Shown in pieces: positions 25,645 to 35,380 of a stretch of 64,000 nt of DNA. The position numbers and the translations under genes were made by a program. Under the pieces are notes generated by a model. It was not told the origin of the DNA and made no database searches. It saw nothing but the letters and a program-made list of their open reading frames with translations. This stretch comes from Archaeoglobus sp. GTDB taxonomy: Archaea; Halobacteriota; Archaeoglobi; Archaeoglobales; Archaeoglobaceae. The stretch is taken from contig JACDNU010000002.1 in the NCBI GenBank assembly GCA_017656505.1, positions 1-64,000 on the forward strand. Direction: 5' to 3'. Each line of letters begins with the position of its first letter. Position 1 is the first letter of the stretch.

Positions 25645-26223
25645 CTACATCCTCAGTGCTTTCCTTATTACTTGATTTATGGCAATGGAGCAGAGGAAGT
25701 ACCAGAAAAGCCACCATGGAACGATCAAAACTGGATCTGCTATGTGAATCATCCCTGAGAAGGGAACAACTACCGATGCATTTTCTTTTGTTTTCGTTAG
25801 TAGCCACATGAAGATTGGAAGCGTGACGACCATTGAGTAAAACATCGGTTTGAACTGCATGCTCATCATTTCGCTTTGCAACTGCTGAATTTCCTGTTTC
25901 TCCTCTTCCATCTGTTTAAGCTTGTACTTGTTATCCTGTTTCGTTGCCTCCATCAATTCTTTCTGGTATTTCGTCACTCTCTTCTGGATAGCCTTTAACC
26001 TTCTTGTGTCAACCGTTAGTTTTTGGATGAGAGATGTGTAAAACCCCGTGATGGCCGCAAGTATTATTATGACCATGTATATCGGCAAGCTAGCTGCAAC
26101 AGGATCGAGGAACGGGGCTACCAGCTCTGCGAGCTGCAGTCGGAAGTCTTGACTGATCATGATACCTATGAAAAAAACGATTCCGAGACTCATGAAAAAC
26201 CGGGAAATAAATTTTTTCGGCAT
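25645..26223 (-). CDS. DUF106 / EMC3-like membrane insertase (YidC-like)
   Basis: A 192-residue membrane protein with about four membrane spans: an N-terminal hairpin (FMSLGIVFFIGIMISQ), IYMVIIILAAITGFY, then a charged coiled coil (DTRRLKAIQKRVTKYQKELMEATKQDNKYKLKQ), then two C-terminal spans (MVVTLPIFMWLLT, WWLFWYFLCSIAI). This is the archaeal YidC/Oxa1/EMC3-like pattern. It probably helps insert membrane proteins with SecY. AAGGTGG lies 4 nt before the ATG. No adenylate kinase gene lies between it and secY. Confidence 0.85.
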   Translation of the reverse strand: MPKKFISRFFMSLGIVFFIGIMISQDFRLQLAELVAPFLDPVAASLPIYMVIIILAAITGFYTSLIQKLTVDTRRLKAIQKRVTKYQKELMEATKQDNKYKLKQMEEEKQEIQQLQSEMMSMQFKPMFYSMVVTLPIFMWLLTKTKENASVVVPFSGMIHIADPVLIVPWWLFWYFLCSIAINQVIRKALRM

Positions 26224-26232
26224 CTTTCCACC

Positions 26233-27708
26233 TTATTCCTCCCCAAGGAACTTCCTCAACATGGGATGCATTTCCGTCATCTGTTCCTTTGCGAGATCTT
26301 CGTAAAGCTTGTAAGCGATGCTCACTGCTAGCAGCAAACCTGTTCCACTCACATTTCCAACTGTTCCAAGCATATTGGCTATAAGCGTGAGCAAACCTAT
26401 TGCTGCCCCTCCAAGCACGGTTACCTTAGGAATATACCTGCTAAGCACCCTTACGAGTGTTTGAGGACTCTTCCTGAATCCTGGAACCTGCATGCCGCTC
26501 CTCGCTATCTGGCTTGCAACCGTTTTGGCATCCATTCCACTCGTTTGCACCCAGAAAATGGCAAAGAGTATGCCGCCTACTATCAAAATCGTGGCATCGA
26601 TTACAAGGTGAAGACCTATCATCCAAGTCGGGAGGTCAGCATAGTATGGATTTTGCTTAACCAAAGATGGAATCCAGCTGTGTGGGCTTCTTATAGGGGA
26701 TATCAGGTACATTAAACCGTTTATTGGAGTATTCCCCACATACTCTCCAAAAATGGTTATACCCCTGTTATAGAGGAGCCAACCAATAATTTGTACGTTC
26801 GCTTGTAGCGCTCTAACGAAGATCATCGGGAGAACGCTTGCATAGATGAGCTTTATAGGGAATTTACCCCTTGCCCCCCTGACGAGGGAGTGTGCCAAAG
26901 GGATCTCAACCCTCGTTCCTTCTGCAAATACGACCAAGAATATGATTATGACTGTCGTAATCAAAGCGAGTATGCCTCCGTTAAGCAGAAGATACGAAAT
27001 CCCTGATGCTGTTAAAAGCTGTTCGACAGGGATGTTTTGTGCAATCCAGATCCATCTTGGGATTATCCCGGGTGGCATTTCTCCTGTTGGGGATATCCAG
27101 TTGAAAAGGCCGATTATTATTGCTTCGGAAATACCTGCCAAAATGAAGAGGGAAACACCGCTCCCTATCCCCCACTTTGACACAACTTCATCCATATAAA
27201 CGATAAGCACACCACCAATGAAGAGCTGAAGGAATATCAAGCCCGACAAGAATGAAGGTGAAACCCCAAGCGAGGCGGCTATTTCGAGATTGGGTTTCAA
27301 AAGTCCACCCAAAATCTGAGGTAGAGCTTCCACAGCAATCATAACAAAGACCAAAAACCTCTGGAAATCCTGATAAGCAGCCCTGTCCTCAGGATTCGTT
27401 AAATCAAGTCTGATTATTCCTGCACCAACTAGGAGCTGAAGGATGATGGAAGCCGTTACAATCGGCCCAATACCGAGCGAAAGTATCGAACCGCTCTTAC
27501 CGGCAAAAAATGCTCTATACTGCTCAAAAAGATCAATTGAGTCGGGAGAGAGACCAAAAACAGGAACGCTTGCAAGAGCAAAATACAAAAGCAGAATGCC
27601 GAGAGTCCATGAAAACTTTGATCGGAAAGAGACGTGTCCTATTGGCCTCTCAACACTGGGTATCTTCTCGAAATACGGCTGTAAGGCTCTTAACACCTGG
27701 TCTACCAT
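26233..27708 (-). CDS. secY: Preprotein translocase subunit SecY
   Basis: A 491-residue protein with about ten membrane spans; it is the channel of the Sec translocon. The start FSWTLGILLLYFALASVPVFGL and plug region precede segments such as GGVLIVYMDEVVSKWGIGSGVSLFI (a SecY signature). The C-terminus (AYKLYEDLAKEQMTEMHPML) is the usual archaeal tail. AAAAGGTGA lies 5 nt before the ATG. It follows L15 in the ribosomal cluster and is followed 9 nt later by the DUF106 gene. Confidence 0.97.
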   Translation of the reverse strand: MVDQVLRALQPYFEKIPSVERPIGHVSFRSKFSWTLGILLLYFALASVPVFGLSPDSIDLFEQYRAFFAGKSGSILSLGIGPIVTASIILQLLVGAGIIRLDLTNPEDRAAYQDFQRFLVFVMIAVEALPQILGGLLKPNLEIAASLGVSPSFLSGLIFLQLFIGGVLIVYMDEVVSKWGIGSGVSLFILAGISEAIIIGLFNWISPTGEMPPGIIPRWIWIAQNIPVEQLLTASGISYLLLNGGILALITTVIIIFLVVFAEGTRVEIPLAHSLVRGARGKFPIKLIYASVLPMIFVRALQANVQIIGWLLYNRGITIFGEYVGNTPINGLMYLISPIRSPHSWIPSLVKQNPYYADLPTWMIGLHLVIDATILIVGGILFAIFWVQTSGMDAKTVASQIARSGMQVPGFRKSPQTLVRVLSRYIPKVTVLGGAAIGLLTLIANMLGTVGNVSGTGLLLAVSIAYKLYEDLAKEQMTEMHPMLRKFLGEE

Positions 27709-27888
27709 TTTTTCACCTTTTGGTTAGTCTGAATTGCCGGATTGCCTTTCTGTGATTTTTTAAAGGAGGGTGGAAGAATTGGTATAAAAACCATTCCATA
27801 CGTTGCGAGTTTTTCTTCGATCCTTATCTTCGTCTTTTCACTTTACTCTACTTTGTTTTCTCTTACCCTGGCTCCGCTTTACTCTACT

Positions 27889-28413
27889 TCACTCCACTTC
27901 TACCTCTACCTTTCCACCCACTGCTTCGATTTTCTCCTTCGCAACTTCGGTTGCGAATCCCACTTTTACCTCGATCTTCTTTGTAACACTTCCCCTTCCA
28001 AGGAGCTTATAATATCCAAGGTTTTCAAGATCGACTCTGAACACTCCACCCTCTGCTTCAGCCAAACCGAGATCTGCAAGCCTGTCAACTATCTCATCTA
28101 GATCTCCAACATTAAGTTCAGGTCTCGATTTGAGAAATCTGTAAGTGTAGTCATCAAGCTTTCCTTGCGCCTTCAGCTCCTTAAGCGTCTCAAAAAGATC
28201 TTTCTTCAGTCTGTACTCAGTTCTAATCGATTCTGGTCTCGTAAAGCCATGTTTTCCTATCTCAACACCTTCAATTATAGTCTTGATGTACTTGTGCTTT
28301 CTCGAACCAGCGTTTCCTGCCCCTCCTCTGTTCCCTCTGCCTCTCCTGTTCTTATGCGATCCTCCTCCGCATGTCCTGCTTCCTCTGATCTTCTTTATCC
28401 TTTTCTTTGGCAA
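27889..28413 (-). CDS. rpl15: Ribosomal protein L15 (uL15)
   Basis: 174 residues, large subunit. The glycine/arginine-rich N-terminus (GSRTCGGGSHKNRRGRGNRGGAG) and the YYKLLGRGSVTKKIEVKVG core are typical of uL15. The start is a TTG at 28413, supported by GGGGTGAT just upstream, because no ATG precedes PKKRIKKIRG. The Val/Glu C-terminus ends at 27889; a CT-rich gap of about 180 nt then leads to secY. Confidence 0.95.
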   Translation of the reverse strand: MPKKRIKKIRGSRTCGGGSHKNRRGRGNRGGAGNAGSRKHKYIKTIIEGVEIGKHGFTRPESIRTEYRLKKDLFETLKELKAQGKLDDYTYRFLKSRPELNVGDLDEIVDRLADLGLAEAEGGVFRVDLENLGYYKLLGRGSVTKKIEVKVGFATEVAKEKIEAVGGKVEVEVE

Positions 28414-28440
28414 GCTATCACCCCTTCAAAACTCTAATCA

Positions 28441-28475
28441 GGTACCATCCATTACCATCCGTTACCATTCGTTAT
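28441..28475. repeat. Imperfect tandem repeat between L15 and L30
   Basis: Three approximate 11-bp units of the form CCATyCGTTAC run head to tail between rpl15 and rpl30. It is a small slippage-type repeat; no function is evident. Confidence 0.7.
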
Positions 28476-28482
28476 CAAACAC

Positions 28483-28947
28483 CTATCTCATCTTGTAGAG
28501 AAGCTTGTTTATGTTCTCACCCTGATACCCAAGCTCTCCACCGGCAGCAAAATGCCATTTAATGTTTCTCAAACCTCCCCTTGGCGGGTGAAGTCTGAAG
28601 ACAGGTTTTATTTCAAGATCGGAGAGCTTTGCTTTTCCTTCGAGCACAGCCTTTGCAAACTCCTCGATCGATTCATACCCGGTTTTTTCTTTCACATACT
28701 CATCGCTAATTCTTCTGTTTCCTGGCAGTCTGCCCCTGTTTCTTATCAGCTCTGCAAGCATCTCAGCATTTATCTCCCCGTAAGCCACGTAGTCCTTTAC
28801 CTTCTGGAGCATTCCCAAGTATGATTCGCTCTCGGGCACGAGGACACAGTGATATCGTTTGTGTAGTCTTAGCATCTTTAGCGTGTCTCTGATTCTTCTG
28901 TGAACATCGTGCTGTCCCCTCAACCTTACCACTGCATAGTATTTCAT
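28483..28947 (-). CDS. rpl30: Ribosomal protein L30 (uL30)
   Basis: 154 residues, the long archaeal/eukaryotic form of uL30 with an extra C-terminal domain. The start [35 protein letters not shown] is the uL30 core; [27 protein letters not shown] is the conserved archaeal tail. GGGGTGAGC precedes ATG. Confidence 0.95.
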   Translation of the reverse strand: MKYYAVVRLRGQHDVHRRIRDTLKMLRLHKRYHCVLVPESESYLGMLQKVKDYVAYGEINAEMLAELIRNRGRLPGNRRISDEYVKEKTGYESIEEFAKAVLEGKAKLSDLEIKPVFRLHPPRGGLRNIKWHFAAGGELGYQGENINKLLYKMR

Positions 28948-28975
28948 CTGCTCACCCCCTTGCGCACTCCTTTGC

Positions 28976-29578
28976 TCACCTCTTTACATACATCGTTTGC
29001 TTCAAAGCGTTGAACGTTGCCCTTGCGAAATTTATGGTTGTGCGGGTGTTGCCTCTCGTGAAGGTCCAGACATCGCTAACACCGGCAAGTTCCAGAACTT
29101 TTCTTGCCACATCTCCGGCAACGATACCCAATCCTTTCGGGCCGGGAATGAGAGTTACTCTAACACTCCCCGAACTTCCAGTAACTTTGAATGGAATCGA
29201 ATGTGTTCCTCCACATCCACATTCCCAAGATCCGCATCCTCTGTTGACTTTAAAGATGTTCAACTTCGCGTTTGTGATGGCTTTCTGGATTGAAGGTGCC
29301 ACCTGCGATGCCTTTCCCACACCTATTCCAACGTATCCATCGCGATTTCCGACTATCGCAGTAACTCTGAAGTTAGTCCTTCTGCCACTATCAGTCATTC
29401 TCTGCACAAGAGTGATCTCGAGGACCTCATCTTCGAGATTTGGGAGTAGGATGTCAACTATCTCAGGTTCTTTAAGTGGCAGACCACTTGCTATAGCTTC
29501 ATCTATTGTCCTAATTTTCTCTTCTGCAACGAGCTTTCCCAGCCTAGTTCTTGGAACCCACTCCTGAACCGCGTTCAT
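28976..29578 (-). CDS. rps5: Ribosomal protein S5 (uS5)
   Basis: 200 residues, small subunit, decoding-fidelity protein. The N-terminal extension is archaeal, the dsRBD-like domain follows ([40 protein letters not shown]), and the C-terminal [38 protein letters not shown] is the uS5 signature. A short [10 protein letters not shown] cysteine stretch in the middle is typical of archaeal forms. Confidence 0.96.
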   Translation of the reverse strand: MNAVQEWVPRTRLGKLVAEEKIRTIDEAIASGLPLKEPEIVDILLPNLEDEVLEITLVQRMTDSGRRTNFRVTAIVGNRDGYVGIGVGKASQVAPSIQKAITNAKLNIFKVNRGCGSWECGCGGTHSIPFKVTGSSGSVRVTLIPGPKGLGIVAGDVARKVLELAGVSDVWTFTRGNTRTTINFARATFNALKQTMYVKR

Positions 29579-29660
29579 CTGATCATCCCCACTTGCTGTG
29601 ATCTGCTCAGGCTATCCAAACTATTCATCCTGATTTTAGCCATAAATCTAATATCAGCAA

Positions 29661-30227
29661 TCATTCTTCAACACCTTCCAGAATCTTCTGCTTGATTTCA
29701 TCAGTATGAGCCGGAAGATCCGATGGCTTTAGCCCCCGCTCCTCATACTTTGAAAAGCCTCCGACTTTTTCATAGTATTCTGCAATGTGCTCTCCCCTGA
29801 TCCTCCCATCATCAGGAAAAACTTCTGGAGAGTGCGGAACCTCCAAACCGCTCTCTATTACTCCCTTCAAAACCGCAAAGACCCTAGATCCTTTTGTTGG
29901 AGTTTTGAGGCCGATGTCTAAGACTGCTTCCTTCACACCAGCATCAAGCGCTTTTTTGCCAATCAGCAATCCTGTGAGGTAAGCAGCCGGGGTATTGTTA
30001 GCATCGCCTTTCCAGCCATATTTTGTGAGCATGGATGAATCAGCAGAAACAACTATTCTATCCCCCTGAGGTGTGTATTCTGCAATCTGGGCTATTATCC
30101 GCTGGTTCGTAACCCTAACGATAAGCCTTGGCTTTCTTGAGACCAGCAGCTTTAACCTCTTTCTGTAATTCGTTTTACCTTCTCTTCTTCTCCTGTACGG
30201 AACTCTGTACCTTGGCCCTTTTGCCAT
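29661..30227 (-). CDS. rpl18: Ribosomal protein L18 (uL18)
   Basis: 188 residues, 5S rRNA-binding large-subunit protein. The basic start [24 protein letters not shown] and the strands [19 protein letters not shown] are typical; the archaeal C-terminal extension [28 protein letters not shown] is present. The 82-nt gap before S5 is longer than most in the cluster and holds no gene. Confidence 0.96.
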   Translation of the reverse strand: MAKGPRYRVPYRRRREGKTNYRKRLKLLVSRKPRLIVRVTNQRIIAQIAEYTPQGDRIVVSADSSMLTKYGWKGDANNTPAAYLTGLLIGKKALDAGVKEAVLDIGLKTPTKGSRVFAVLKGVIESGLEVPHSPEVFPDDGRIRGEHIAEYYEKVGGFSKYEERGLKPSDLPAHTDEIKQKILEGVEE

Positions 30228-30285
30228 CTGATCACCCCGTAAGCTTTTTGATTAAACCTATCATCTTTTCCACCGTCCTACTATT

Positions 30286-30750
30286 CTACCCTTCAACCTT
30301 CTCGCCCTCCAAAAGTCTGTGAGATTCGATGTACGTTTCCAGATGCGACACACTTCTGAATTCCCCACCTTTAGCCTTTCTGTAGAGCATCCTATAGGTT
30401 CGGGTGTCGATCTTACCTGAGTTTTTCAACTCTTTCAGCCTCTTTCTTAGAGCCCTAATTCTTATTATCCACTTTCTTTTCCTCGGCATTCTTGCTGTTT
30501 TTCTCCCTTTCCTTCTGCCATGACCTCTTCTTCTGCCTTTAGCCCTCTGGATCGCTCTTATTCTTGCTCTTGCTCTGCTTGTTCCCCTAACGGGCTTTCT
30601 CTTTATCAGTCCGTCGGCTATAAGCCCTCGGACATCTTCCTTCGTAACAGCCTCAGCTATCGTTTCAAGCTCATCTGGATCCATCCAAACCCGATTCTCA
30701 CCACACTTCAATATTTCAGCAGCAAGCCTTCTCTGAAGTTTGAGGTTCAT
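30286..30750 (-). CDS. rpl19e: Ribosomal protein L19e (eL19)
   Basis: 154 residues, present only in archaea and eukaryotes. [26 protein letters not shown] is the signature N-terminus, and the very basic helix [29 protein letters not shown] follows. It directly abuts the L32e stop codon (30751), so the two are tightly coupled. Confidence 0.96.
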   Translation of the reverse strand: MNLKLQRRLAAEILKCGENRVWMDPDELETIAEAVTKEDVRGLIADGLIKRKPVRGTSRARARIRAIQRAKGRRRGHGRRKGRKTARMPRKRKWIIRIRALRKRLKELKNSGKIDTRTYRMLYRKAKGGEFRSVSHLETYIESHRLLEGEKVEG

Positions 30751-31485
30751 CTAACTCACCTTTAGAGGATTTAGAATCTTGATACCCAATTCCTTTGCCT
30801 TATCTTCAATAACAAGTCTCTTTTTCAGGCCGACCGATGATGCAACCCTGATCGCTTCCCTCTCTGCATCAATCCTTTCAAGTTCAGCTGGATTGCTAAC
30901 GAGAACTTCCCGGTATCCACTTGGATGAAGGTTTCTCACGGCTGCTGGAGTTCCAAAACCAACGCTAACGGGCTTTTTGCCAGCAATCCTCTTCCTCATC
31001 TTGTTATCCATACCCCTCGGTCTTCTCCAGCTTTTATCTCTCAACCTAAGTTTTTTATGAGATTCATATCTCTTAAATTCCGGTTTTCTTGATTTTTGCC
31101 TGATTCTAACCTTCATCAACCTCTTCAGCTCTGGATCGAGCTTCAGCGTAGGCTTTACTTCCTCAGTCTCCGCCTCTGCTTCAACCTCTGCTTCAATTGC
31201 TTCAATTGCTTCAACTTCCGCTTTTTCCTCTTTAGCTTCCTGAGCTTTTTCCTCTACTTCTTCGCCTTTTGTTTCAGCTTCTTCAGCTTCTTTAGTTTTT
31301 TTAGGCTCTTTGGCTTCCCCAACTTCCTTAGCTTCCCTTTTTTCTTTTTTCTTTTTAGCCTTAGGTGCTTTTTCGGTTTTGGTCTCGGCTTTCTCAGTCA
31401 CTTCAGACTTCTCGACTTTCTCGGACTTTTCAGTTTCAGTTTTCTTCTTTCTGCTCCTTGTTTTTCTGCCCTTCTTTTCGGCCAT
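30751..31485 (-). CDS. rpl32e: Ribosomal protein L32e (eL32) with long low-complexity N-terminus
   Basis: 244 residues, about 110 more than a compact archaeal L32e. The true eL32 fold begins near residue 115 (DPELKRLMKVRIRQKSRKPEFKRYESHKKLRLRDKSWRRPRG). Before it is a Lys/Glu/Ala-rich segment built of repeated KAE, EAE and EVE units. Such an extension may reach out from the ribosome surface or be a slippage product; similar tails are seen on S3 in the same operon. GAGGTG precedes the ATG. Confidence 0.93.
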   Translation of the reverse strand: MAEKKGRKTRSRKKKTETEKSEKVEKSEVTEKAETKTEKAPKAKKKKEKREAKEVGEAKEPKKTKEAEEAETKGEEVEEKAQEAKEEKAEVEAIEAIEAEVEAEAETEEVKPTLKLDPELKRLMKVRIRQKSRKPEFKRYESHKKLRLRDKSWRRPRGMDNKMRKRIAGKKPVSVGFGTPAAVRNLHPSGYREVLVSNPAELERIDAEREAIRVASSVGLKKRLVIEDKAKELGIKILNPLKVS

Positions 31486-31494
31486 ACCAACACC

Positions 31495-32046
31495 TCAGGG
31501 TTTTTCTACGATGTAGATTCCGTCTTGGAAAACTCTCTCATCGAGATTCTTGATCTTTGTCGTCTGCTCCAGATTTGCAGCAGTCTGACCGCATTCTTCC
31601 TTATCTATCCCTGTGACTATTATTTCGTTCCCCTGAACCTTTACCTGAGCCCTTCCAACGATCTTAGACCTTCTCGGATGTTTTTCTCCCAGAAAGTTCT
31701 CGATGATTACTTCATCACCTTCAACTCTAACCTTAACAGGAAAGTGAGCGTAAACAACCTTTAGCTTATACTTAAATCCCTCTGAAACACCTTTTATTAG
31801 ATTTCTTATATGGGAGGCAAAGGTTCCAACTATGGCCCTAGTCTTAGTCTTCTTTTCTTTCGTGTAAACTCTGATTTTGGAATCCTGCTTTTCTATGAGT
31901 ACTCCTCTATACCTAAGCTTTCTCACGTTCTCCCCTTTCGGTCCCTTCGCTTTCAGAGTGTATCCTAGGACGTCATCGCCTTCTATGCTAACCTCAACGT
32001 TTTCAGGAATTTCCACAACTCTCTCAGTTATCTCAACCGCTATCAT
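31495..32046 (-). CDS. rpl6: Ribosomal protein L6 (uL6)
   Basis: 183 residues. The strand-rich N-terminus [23 protein letters not shown] and the internal [22 protein letters not shown] and [39 protein letters not shown] repeats define uL6, with the archaeal C-terminal form. GAGGTGA precedes ATG. It lies 9 nt downstream of S8. Confidence 0.96.
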   Translation of the reverse strand: MIAVEITERVVEIPENVEVSIEGDDVLGYTLKAKGPKGENVRKLRYRGVLIEKQDSKIRVYTKEKKTKTRAIVGTFASHIRNLIKGVSEGFKYKLKVVYAHFPVKVRVEGDEVIIENFLGEKHPRRSKIVGRAQVKVQGNEIIVTGIDKEECGQTAANLEQTTKIKNLDERVFQDGIYIVEKP

Positions 32047-32055
32047 GATTTCACC

Positions 32056-32448
32056 TCAATACACGTAGGCTAAGAGAATCCCACCTAGGCCTTTTTCCAT
32101 TGCCTCTTTCTGTGACATCACGCCTTTCACTGTTGACACCACAAGAATCCCGAAATCCTTGCCGGGCAGGAATCTTGCCTCATACTTTTCGTATTCCGTC
32201 TTCTTAACGCTCATTCTTGGCCTAATAGCTCCACAGTCGTTTATCCGCCTTAAGAGAGATATCCTGAATTTTCCTCCTTTATTATCATCGATGTACTCGA
32301 ATTCCTTGATGTAACCATGATCTTTAAGGACTTTCAAAACGTTTCCCACCAGCTTTGAGGCTGGTTTCACCTCGCAAACTGGATATCCAGCGAACTCAGC
32401 GTTCTTTATCGCGATCATGGTGTTCGAAAGGGTATCGCTAAGACTCAT
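32056..32448 (-). CDS. rps8: Ribosomal protein S8 (uS8)
   Basis: 130 residues, 16S rRNA-binding. SLSDTLSNTMIAIKNAEFAGYP starts the fold; GDFGILVVST-like KDFGILVVSTVKGVMSQKEAMEKGLGGILLAYVY ends it. The start is ATG at 32448: GGTGG, 5 nt before it, is the ribosome site and contains the out-competing GTG at 32457. Confidence 0.96.
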   Translation of the reverse strand: MSLSDTLSNTMIAIKNAEFAGYPVCEVKPASKLVGNVLKVLKDHGYIKEFEYIDDNKGGKFRISLLRRINDCGAIRPRMSVKKTEYEKYEARFLPGKDFGILVVSTVKGVMSQKEAMEKGLGGILLAYVY

Positions 32449-32457
32449 CTTTCCCAC

Positions 32458-32607
32458 CTACCAGTACTTTTTAAATCCAAGCTCGGGTGCGATTTCTCTA
32501 AAGCATTGCCTGCAGAGGTAAAGGCCGTACTTTCTAACCAATCCACTTTTTCTTCCACATCTCCTGCACTCATTGGCTCCTCTGCCAAAGATCTTTCTCC
32601 TTTCCAT
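32458..32607 (-). CDS. rps14: Ribosomal protein S14 (uS14, zinc type)
   Basis: A 49-residue protein read directly from the minus strand: [20 protein letters not shown] at the start, then [17 protein letters not shown]. Four cysteines in two CxxC pairs (CRRC and CRQC) bind zinc. The length and Arg-rich make-up match the archaeal type. It starts 1 nt after the L5 stop and ends just before the S8 ribosome site. It is shorter than 60 residues and easily missed. Confidence 0.95.
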   Translation of the reverse strand: MERRKIFGRGANECRRCGRKSGLVRKYGLYLCRQCFREIAPELGFKKYW

Positions 32608-32608
32608 T

Positions 32609-33124
32609 TCAGACAACCTCCACACCGATATTCTTCAAAAAATCAATCGTTTCATCCTTCGTTATGAGATGATTCTTACCTATTTTCGATTTGGAAATCC
32701 TTCTCCGCTTTACGCGATATCCTCTCCTTCTCAGGCTCACGCAAACGTCCATGCCGAAGATGCCCACATCAGGATCGTAATTAACGCCTGGTAGATCTAT
32801 GTGCTCATGGATGCCAAACGAAAATTCGCCCGCATTGACTTGTCTTCTGTTCAACCTGTTTTCGAGAACTGTGAGAGCATCCTTCAAAAACTTCTCGGCC
32901 TTTGAGCCGCGAAGGGTAACCTTAACGCCTATTGCTTCTCCTTTCCTGATTCCAAAGTTCTTTATGGTTTTTTCAGCAAATGTTGTAGCAGGTTTTTGTC
33001 CTGTAAGCTCCTCTAAAAGCTTCGCTGCCTTCTTCAGCCTCTCTCCGCTCTCCCCGACGCCCATGTTGATTACAACCTTATCAATGAAAACCTCTTTCAT
33101 GCCGTTGCCACTCACGCCACTCAT
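32609..33124 (-). CDS. rpl5: Ribosomal protein L5 (uL5)
   Basis: 171 residues, binds 5S rRNA and contacts the P-site t[66 protein letters not shown] is the uL5 core and [41 protein letters not shown] the conserved second half. An upstream GAGGTG supports the start. Confidence 0.96.
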   Translation of the reverse strand: MSGVSGNGMKEVFIDKVVINMGVGESGERLKKAAKLLEELTGQKPATTFAEKTIKNFGIRKGEAIGVKVTLRGSKAEKFLKDALTVLENRLNRRQVNAGEFSFGIHEHIDLPGVNYDPDVGIFGMDVCVSLRRRGYRVKRRRISKSKIGKNHLITKDETIDFLKNIGVEVV

Positions 33125-33134
33125 GTCCTACACC

Positions 33135-33830
33135 TCACAAGCCAAGATCGATTACCGGCTTATCTCCTTTCCCACCTACAACGAAGACGTAGTCCTCAAT
33201 TGTTGTAATATCCCTCTCCTCTCCTTCAACCGTTACAAGATTTGGAGCCGAACCTCTCACAATCTTATAGTCCTTTATCCTTCCAATCTCTCCAGCATGA
33301 GTCCCACCGATGATCATCACGAGAACACCTTCCTCAAACTTCAGGTGCTCGATAATCTCCTTCCCGGGGATTTTCAATACGATCGAGTCTTTGGTCGCAA
33401 ATTCATTGGTTGCTAAAATATTTGTTCCATCGAAGAGGTTCAGCTGAACTTTTCCTCCCTTGACAAGCGTTTTTCCGGTTATTTTGTAGATCTTCCTGTC
33501 AGCATCCTCAACTTCTTTGGGTATGTACCTTCCTCGCTCGTCGAAAAGAATTCTGTAGCTCTTCTCAATTTTTGGAATCGTTATGACGTCGAACAGTCCA
33601 ACAGGGAACTTGTAGTCCTTTCTTGGTTTTCCATCAACTAGAACTTCTCCTGCTGAGATTATCTTTCTCGCTTCCCTCGCAGTATCTGCAAGCCCGAGGA
33701 AGTCCCTGACTAAAACCAGCAAAGGAACCGCTCCCTTATCATGCGGGCCGGGAGCTGCTTTTACCGTCCACTTCTTTTCTTTTCTCGCAATTTTCACCGT
33801 TTTCGGTGCTGACAATCTTTTTTGATGCAT
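33135..33830 (-). CDS. rps4e: Ribosomal protein S4e (eS4)
   Basis: 231 residues, archaeal/eukaryotic-specific. The S4-like RNA-binding segment (REARKIISAGEVLVDGKPRKDYKFPVGLFDVI) is followed by the central S4e domain and a C-terminal KOW-type motif (VLVMIIGGTHAGEIGRIKDYKIV). AAGGTGG precedes ATG. Confidence 0.96.
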   Translation of the reverse strand: MHQKRLSAPKTVKIARKEKKWTVKAAPGPHDKGAVPLLVLVRDFLGLADTAREARKIISAGEVLVDGKPRKDYKFPVGLFDVITIPKIEKSYRILFDERGRYIPKEVEDADRKIYKITGKTLVKGGKVQLNLFDGTNILATNEFATKDSIVLKIPGKEIIEHLKFEEGVLVMIIGGTHAGEIGRIKDYKIVRGSAPNLVTVEGEERDITTIEDYVFVVGGKGDKPVIDLGL

Positions 33831-33860
33831 CTTACCACCTTATCACTTTAAGCCTTCCTC

Positions 33861-34226
33861 CTAGGCCTTTCCTTCAAGCTTTCTCTTCCTGACGTTGTCA
33901 ACTTCCCCCAATGAAATTATCATGACATTTGAGGGGTGAATTGGAACGGAAACCTCGGTACCATCCACCTTTGTTGTCGTAACCCCATCAACTTTTATCA
34001 GGGCTCGCTTCATGTCAACCTCCAAAACCTTCCCCTCACTTCCAGCGAATTCTCCCCTCATTATTCTCACTTTATCGCCCTTTCTAACTCTAAGTGTCCT
34101 TCGTCCGTATTTCTTCCTGAGATCTTTGGAGAGTGTTGCATTCAGCAATCTATGCCTCTCATGAAGTTTTGAGGTTTTATACAACCACCTTCTCTGTTTC
34201 CTCGGTTGCTTTGATTTTGGAACCAT
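33861..34226 (-). CDS. rpl24: Ribosomal protein L24 (uL24)
   Basis: 121 residues with a KOW motif (VRKGDKVRIMRGEFAGSEGKVLEVDMKRALIKVDG). The basic start PKSKQPRKQRRWLYKT is typical of archaeal uL24. ATG at 34226 follows AAGGTGATAAAA; the GTG at 34235 lies within that site. Assembly initiator of the large subunit. Confidence 0.96.
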   Translation of the reverse strand: MVPKSKQPRKQRRWLYKTSKLHERHRLLNATLSKDLRKKYGRRTLRVRKGDKVRIMRGEFAGSEGKVLEVDMKRALIKVDGVTTTKVDGTEVSVPIHPSNVMIISLGEVDNVRKRKLEGKA

Positions 34227-34247
34227 TTTTATCACCTTATATTATCC

Positions 34248-34646
34248 TCATATTATCGAGGAAGCCAAAGAGCCTATCTTTGAGAATCTTTCTGCTGCTT
34301 CTCTCGCGACAGCCCCTCTGATCTCGCTCCCCTTCGGATTTCCGTTGGGGTCAGTTATTACAGCTGCGTTATCCTCAAACTTCACTCTCATACCATCCGG
34401 CCTTCGGTATTCCTTCCTCTGCCTCACTATTACCGCATAATGAATCTGCTTTCTTATGTCAGGCGCTCCCTTCTTCACACTAACAACTACTATGTCACCT
34501 ATTCCAGCTGCAGGATACCTTCTCCTCACGCCTTTGTATCCCTTTACCGAGATTATTTCAAGCTCTCTCGCTCCGGTGTTGTCTGTGCAAACGAGTCTTG
34601 CTCCAGTTGGCAGTGGTCTCGGAATTTTGGACTTCCTCGCTTTCAT
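34248..34646 (-). CDS. rpl14: Ribosomal protein L14 (uL14)
   Basis: 132 residues. [25 protein letters not shown] and [67 protein letters not shown] are the uL14 signatures. It starts with an ATG 12 nt after an AAGGATTG ribosome-like site. It lies at the subunit interface. Confidence 0.96.
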   Translation of the reverse strand: MKARKSKIPRPLPTGARLVCTDNTGARELEIISVKGYKGVRRRYPAAGIGDIVVVSVKKGAPDIRKQIHYAVIVRQRKEYRRPDGMRVKFEDNAAVITDPNGNPKGSEIRGAVAREAAERFSKIGSLASSII

Positions 34647-34684
34647 AATTTCAATCCTCCTTATTCCTCCTCTCTTTCTTTTCT

Positions 34685-35011
34685 CTACTTCATTTCCTCA
34701 ATCTTTTCCACTATCACGAAGGACTTCGTCTTGCTTATCGGCCTGCATTCAATCACCGTTACCATATCGCCCTCACGCGCATCGATGCACTCTGGATTGT
34801 GGGCGTGAAGCTTTGAAATCTTTTTCAGGTACCTCTCGTACTTCGGGACGTATCTCAAGAGTTCCCTCTCTATCACAGCCGATTTTTCGTAGGTTTTCAC
34901 AACTTTCCCCCTGAAAAGCTGTCCTCTTACGGAAAGTTTACCGTGAAACGGACAGTTCTCATCATCACATTCCTTCTCAGGCGGTTTAACATCATAACCA
35001 ATATCCCTCAT
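34685..35011 (-). CDS. rps17: Ribosomal protein S17 (uS17)
   Basis: 108 residues. The archaeal N-terminus [25 protein letters not shown] is followed by the OB-fold ([74 protein letters not shown]). Binds 16S rRNA. AAGGGTGAT precedes the ATG. Confidence 0.96.
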   Translation of the reverse strand: MRDIGYDVKPPEKECDDENCPFHGKLSVRGQLFRGKVVKTYEKSAVIERELLRYVPKYERYLKKISKLHAHNPECIDAREGDMVTVIECRPISKTKSFVIVEKIEEMK

Positions 35012-35015
35012 CCAA

Positions 35016-35369
35016 TCACCCTTTTGATTTTGTTAATCTGTTTGTTAATTTATTTTTATCACCATAATCTCTCCTACGACCTTTAAATCTCTTAATAAGT
35101 AGGATTCCTCTTTTTATTCTTTCTTCCGGTCTGAATGCGATAATATCTCCACTAACCATATAATTTTCTCCCCTGAATCTTATTCTGAATCTTCTTCCCC
35201 TCTTTTCAATCCTTTTAAGCCCATTCTGAGATTTTATTAGGAGAGTTTTCATCGTCTCATCCACGATTTCTCCCTTTATCCCAACTTCATCCCTGTTGGG
35301 ACTCGAAATGACTTCGCATTCCAGTCCGATAAGTTCATGAGCTATGAGATACTCCCCTCGCATCTTCAT
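35016..35369 (-). CDS. rnp1: Ribonuclease P protein component 1 (Rpp29/Pop4)
   Basis: 117 residues. The Sm-like barrel LIAHELIGLECEVISSPNRDEVGIKGEIVDETMKTLLIKSQNGLKRIEKRGRRFRIRF is the Rpp29 core; the C-terminus is basic. This protein, with Rpp21, helps the RNase P RNA trim tRNA 5' ends. It sits between L29 and S17, its usual place in archaeal ribosomal clusters. Confidence 0.92.
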   Translation of the reverse strand: MKMRGEYLIAHELIGLECEVISSPNRDEVGIKGEIVDETMKTLLIKSQNGLKRIEKRGRRFRIRFRGENYMVSGDIIAFRPEERIKRGILLIKRFKGRRRDYGDKNKLTNRLTKSKG

Positions 35370-35380
35370 CGCATAACACC

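Noticed and set aside
31096-31764. 222-residue Phe/Leu-rich plus-strand frame opposite L32e
   Set aside because: Antisense of the Lys/Glu-rich L32e extension, giving Phe and Leu by codon complement.
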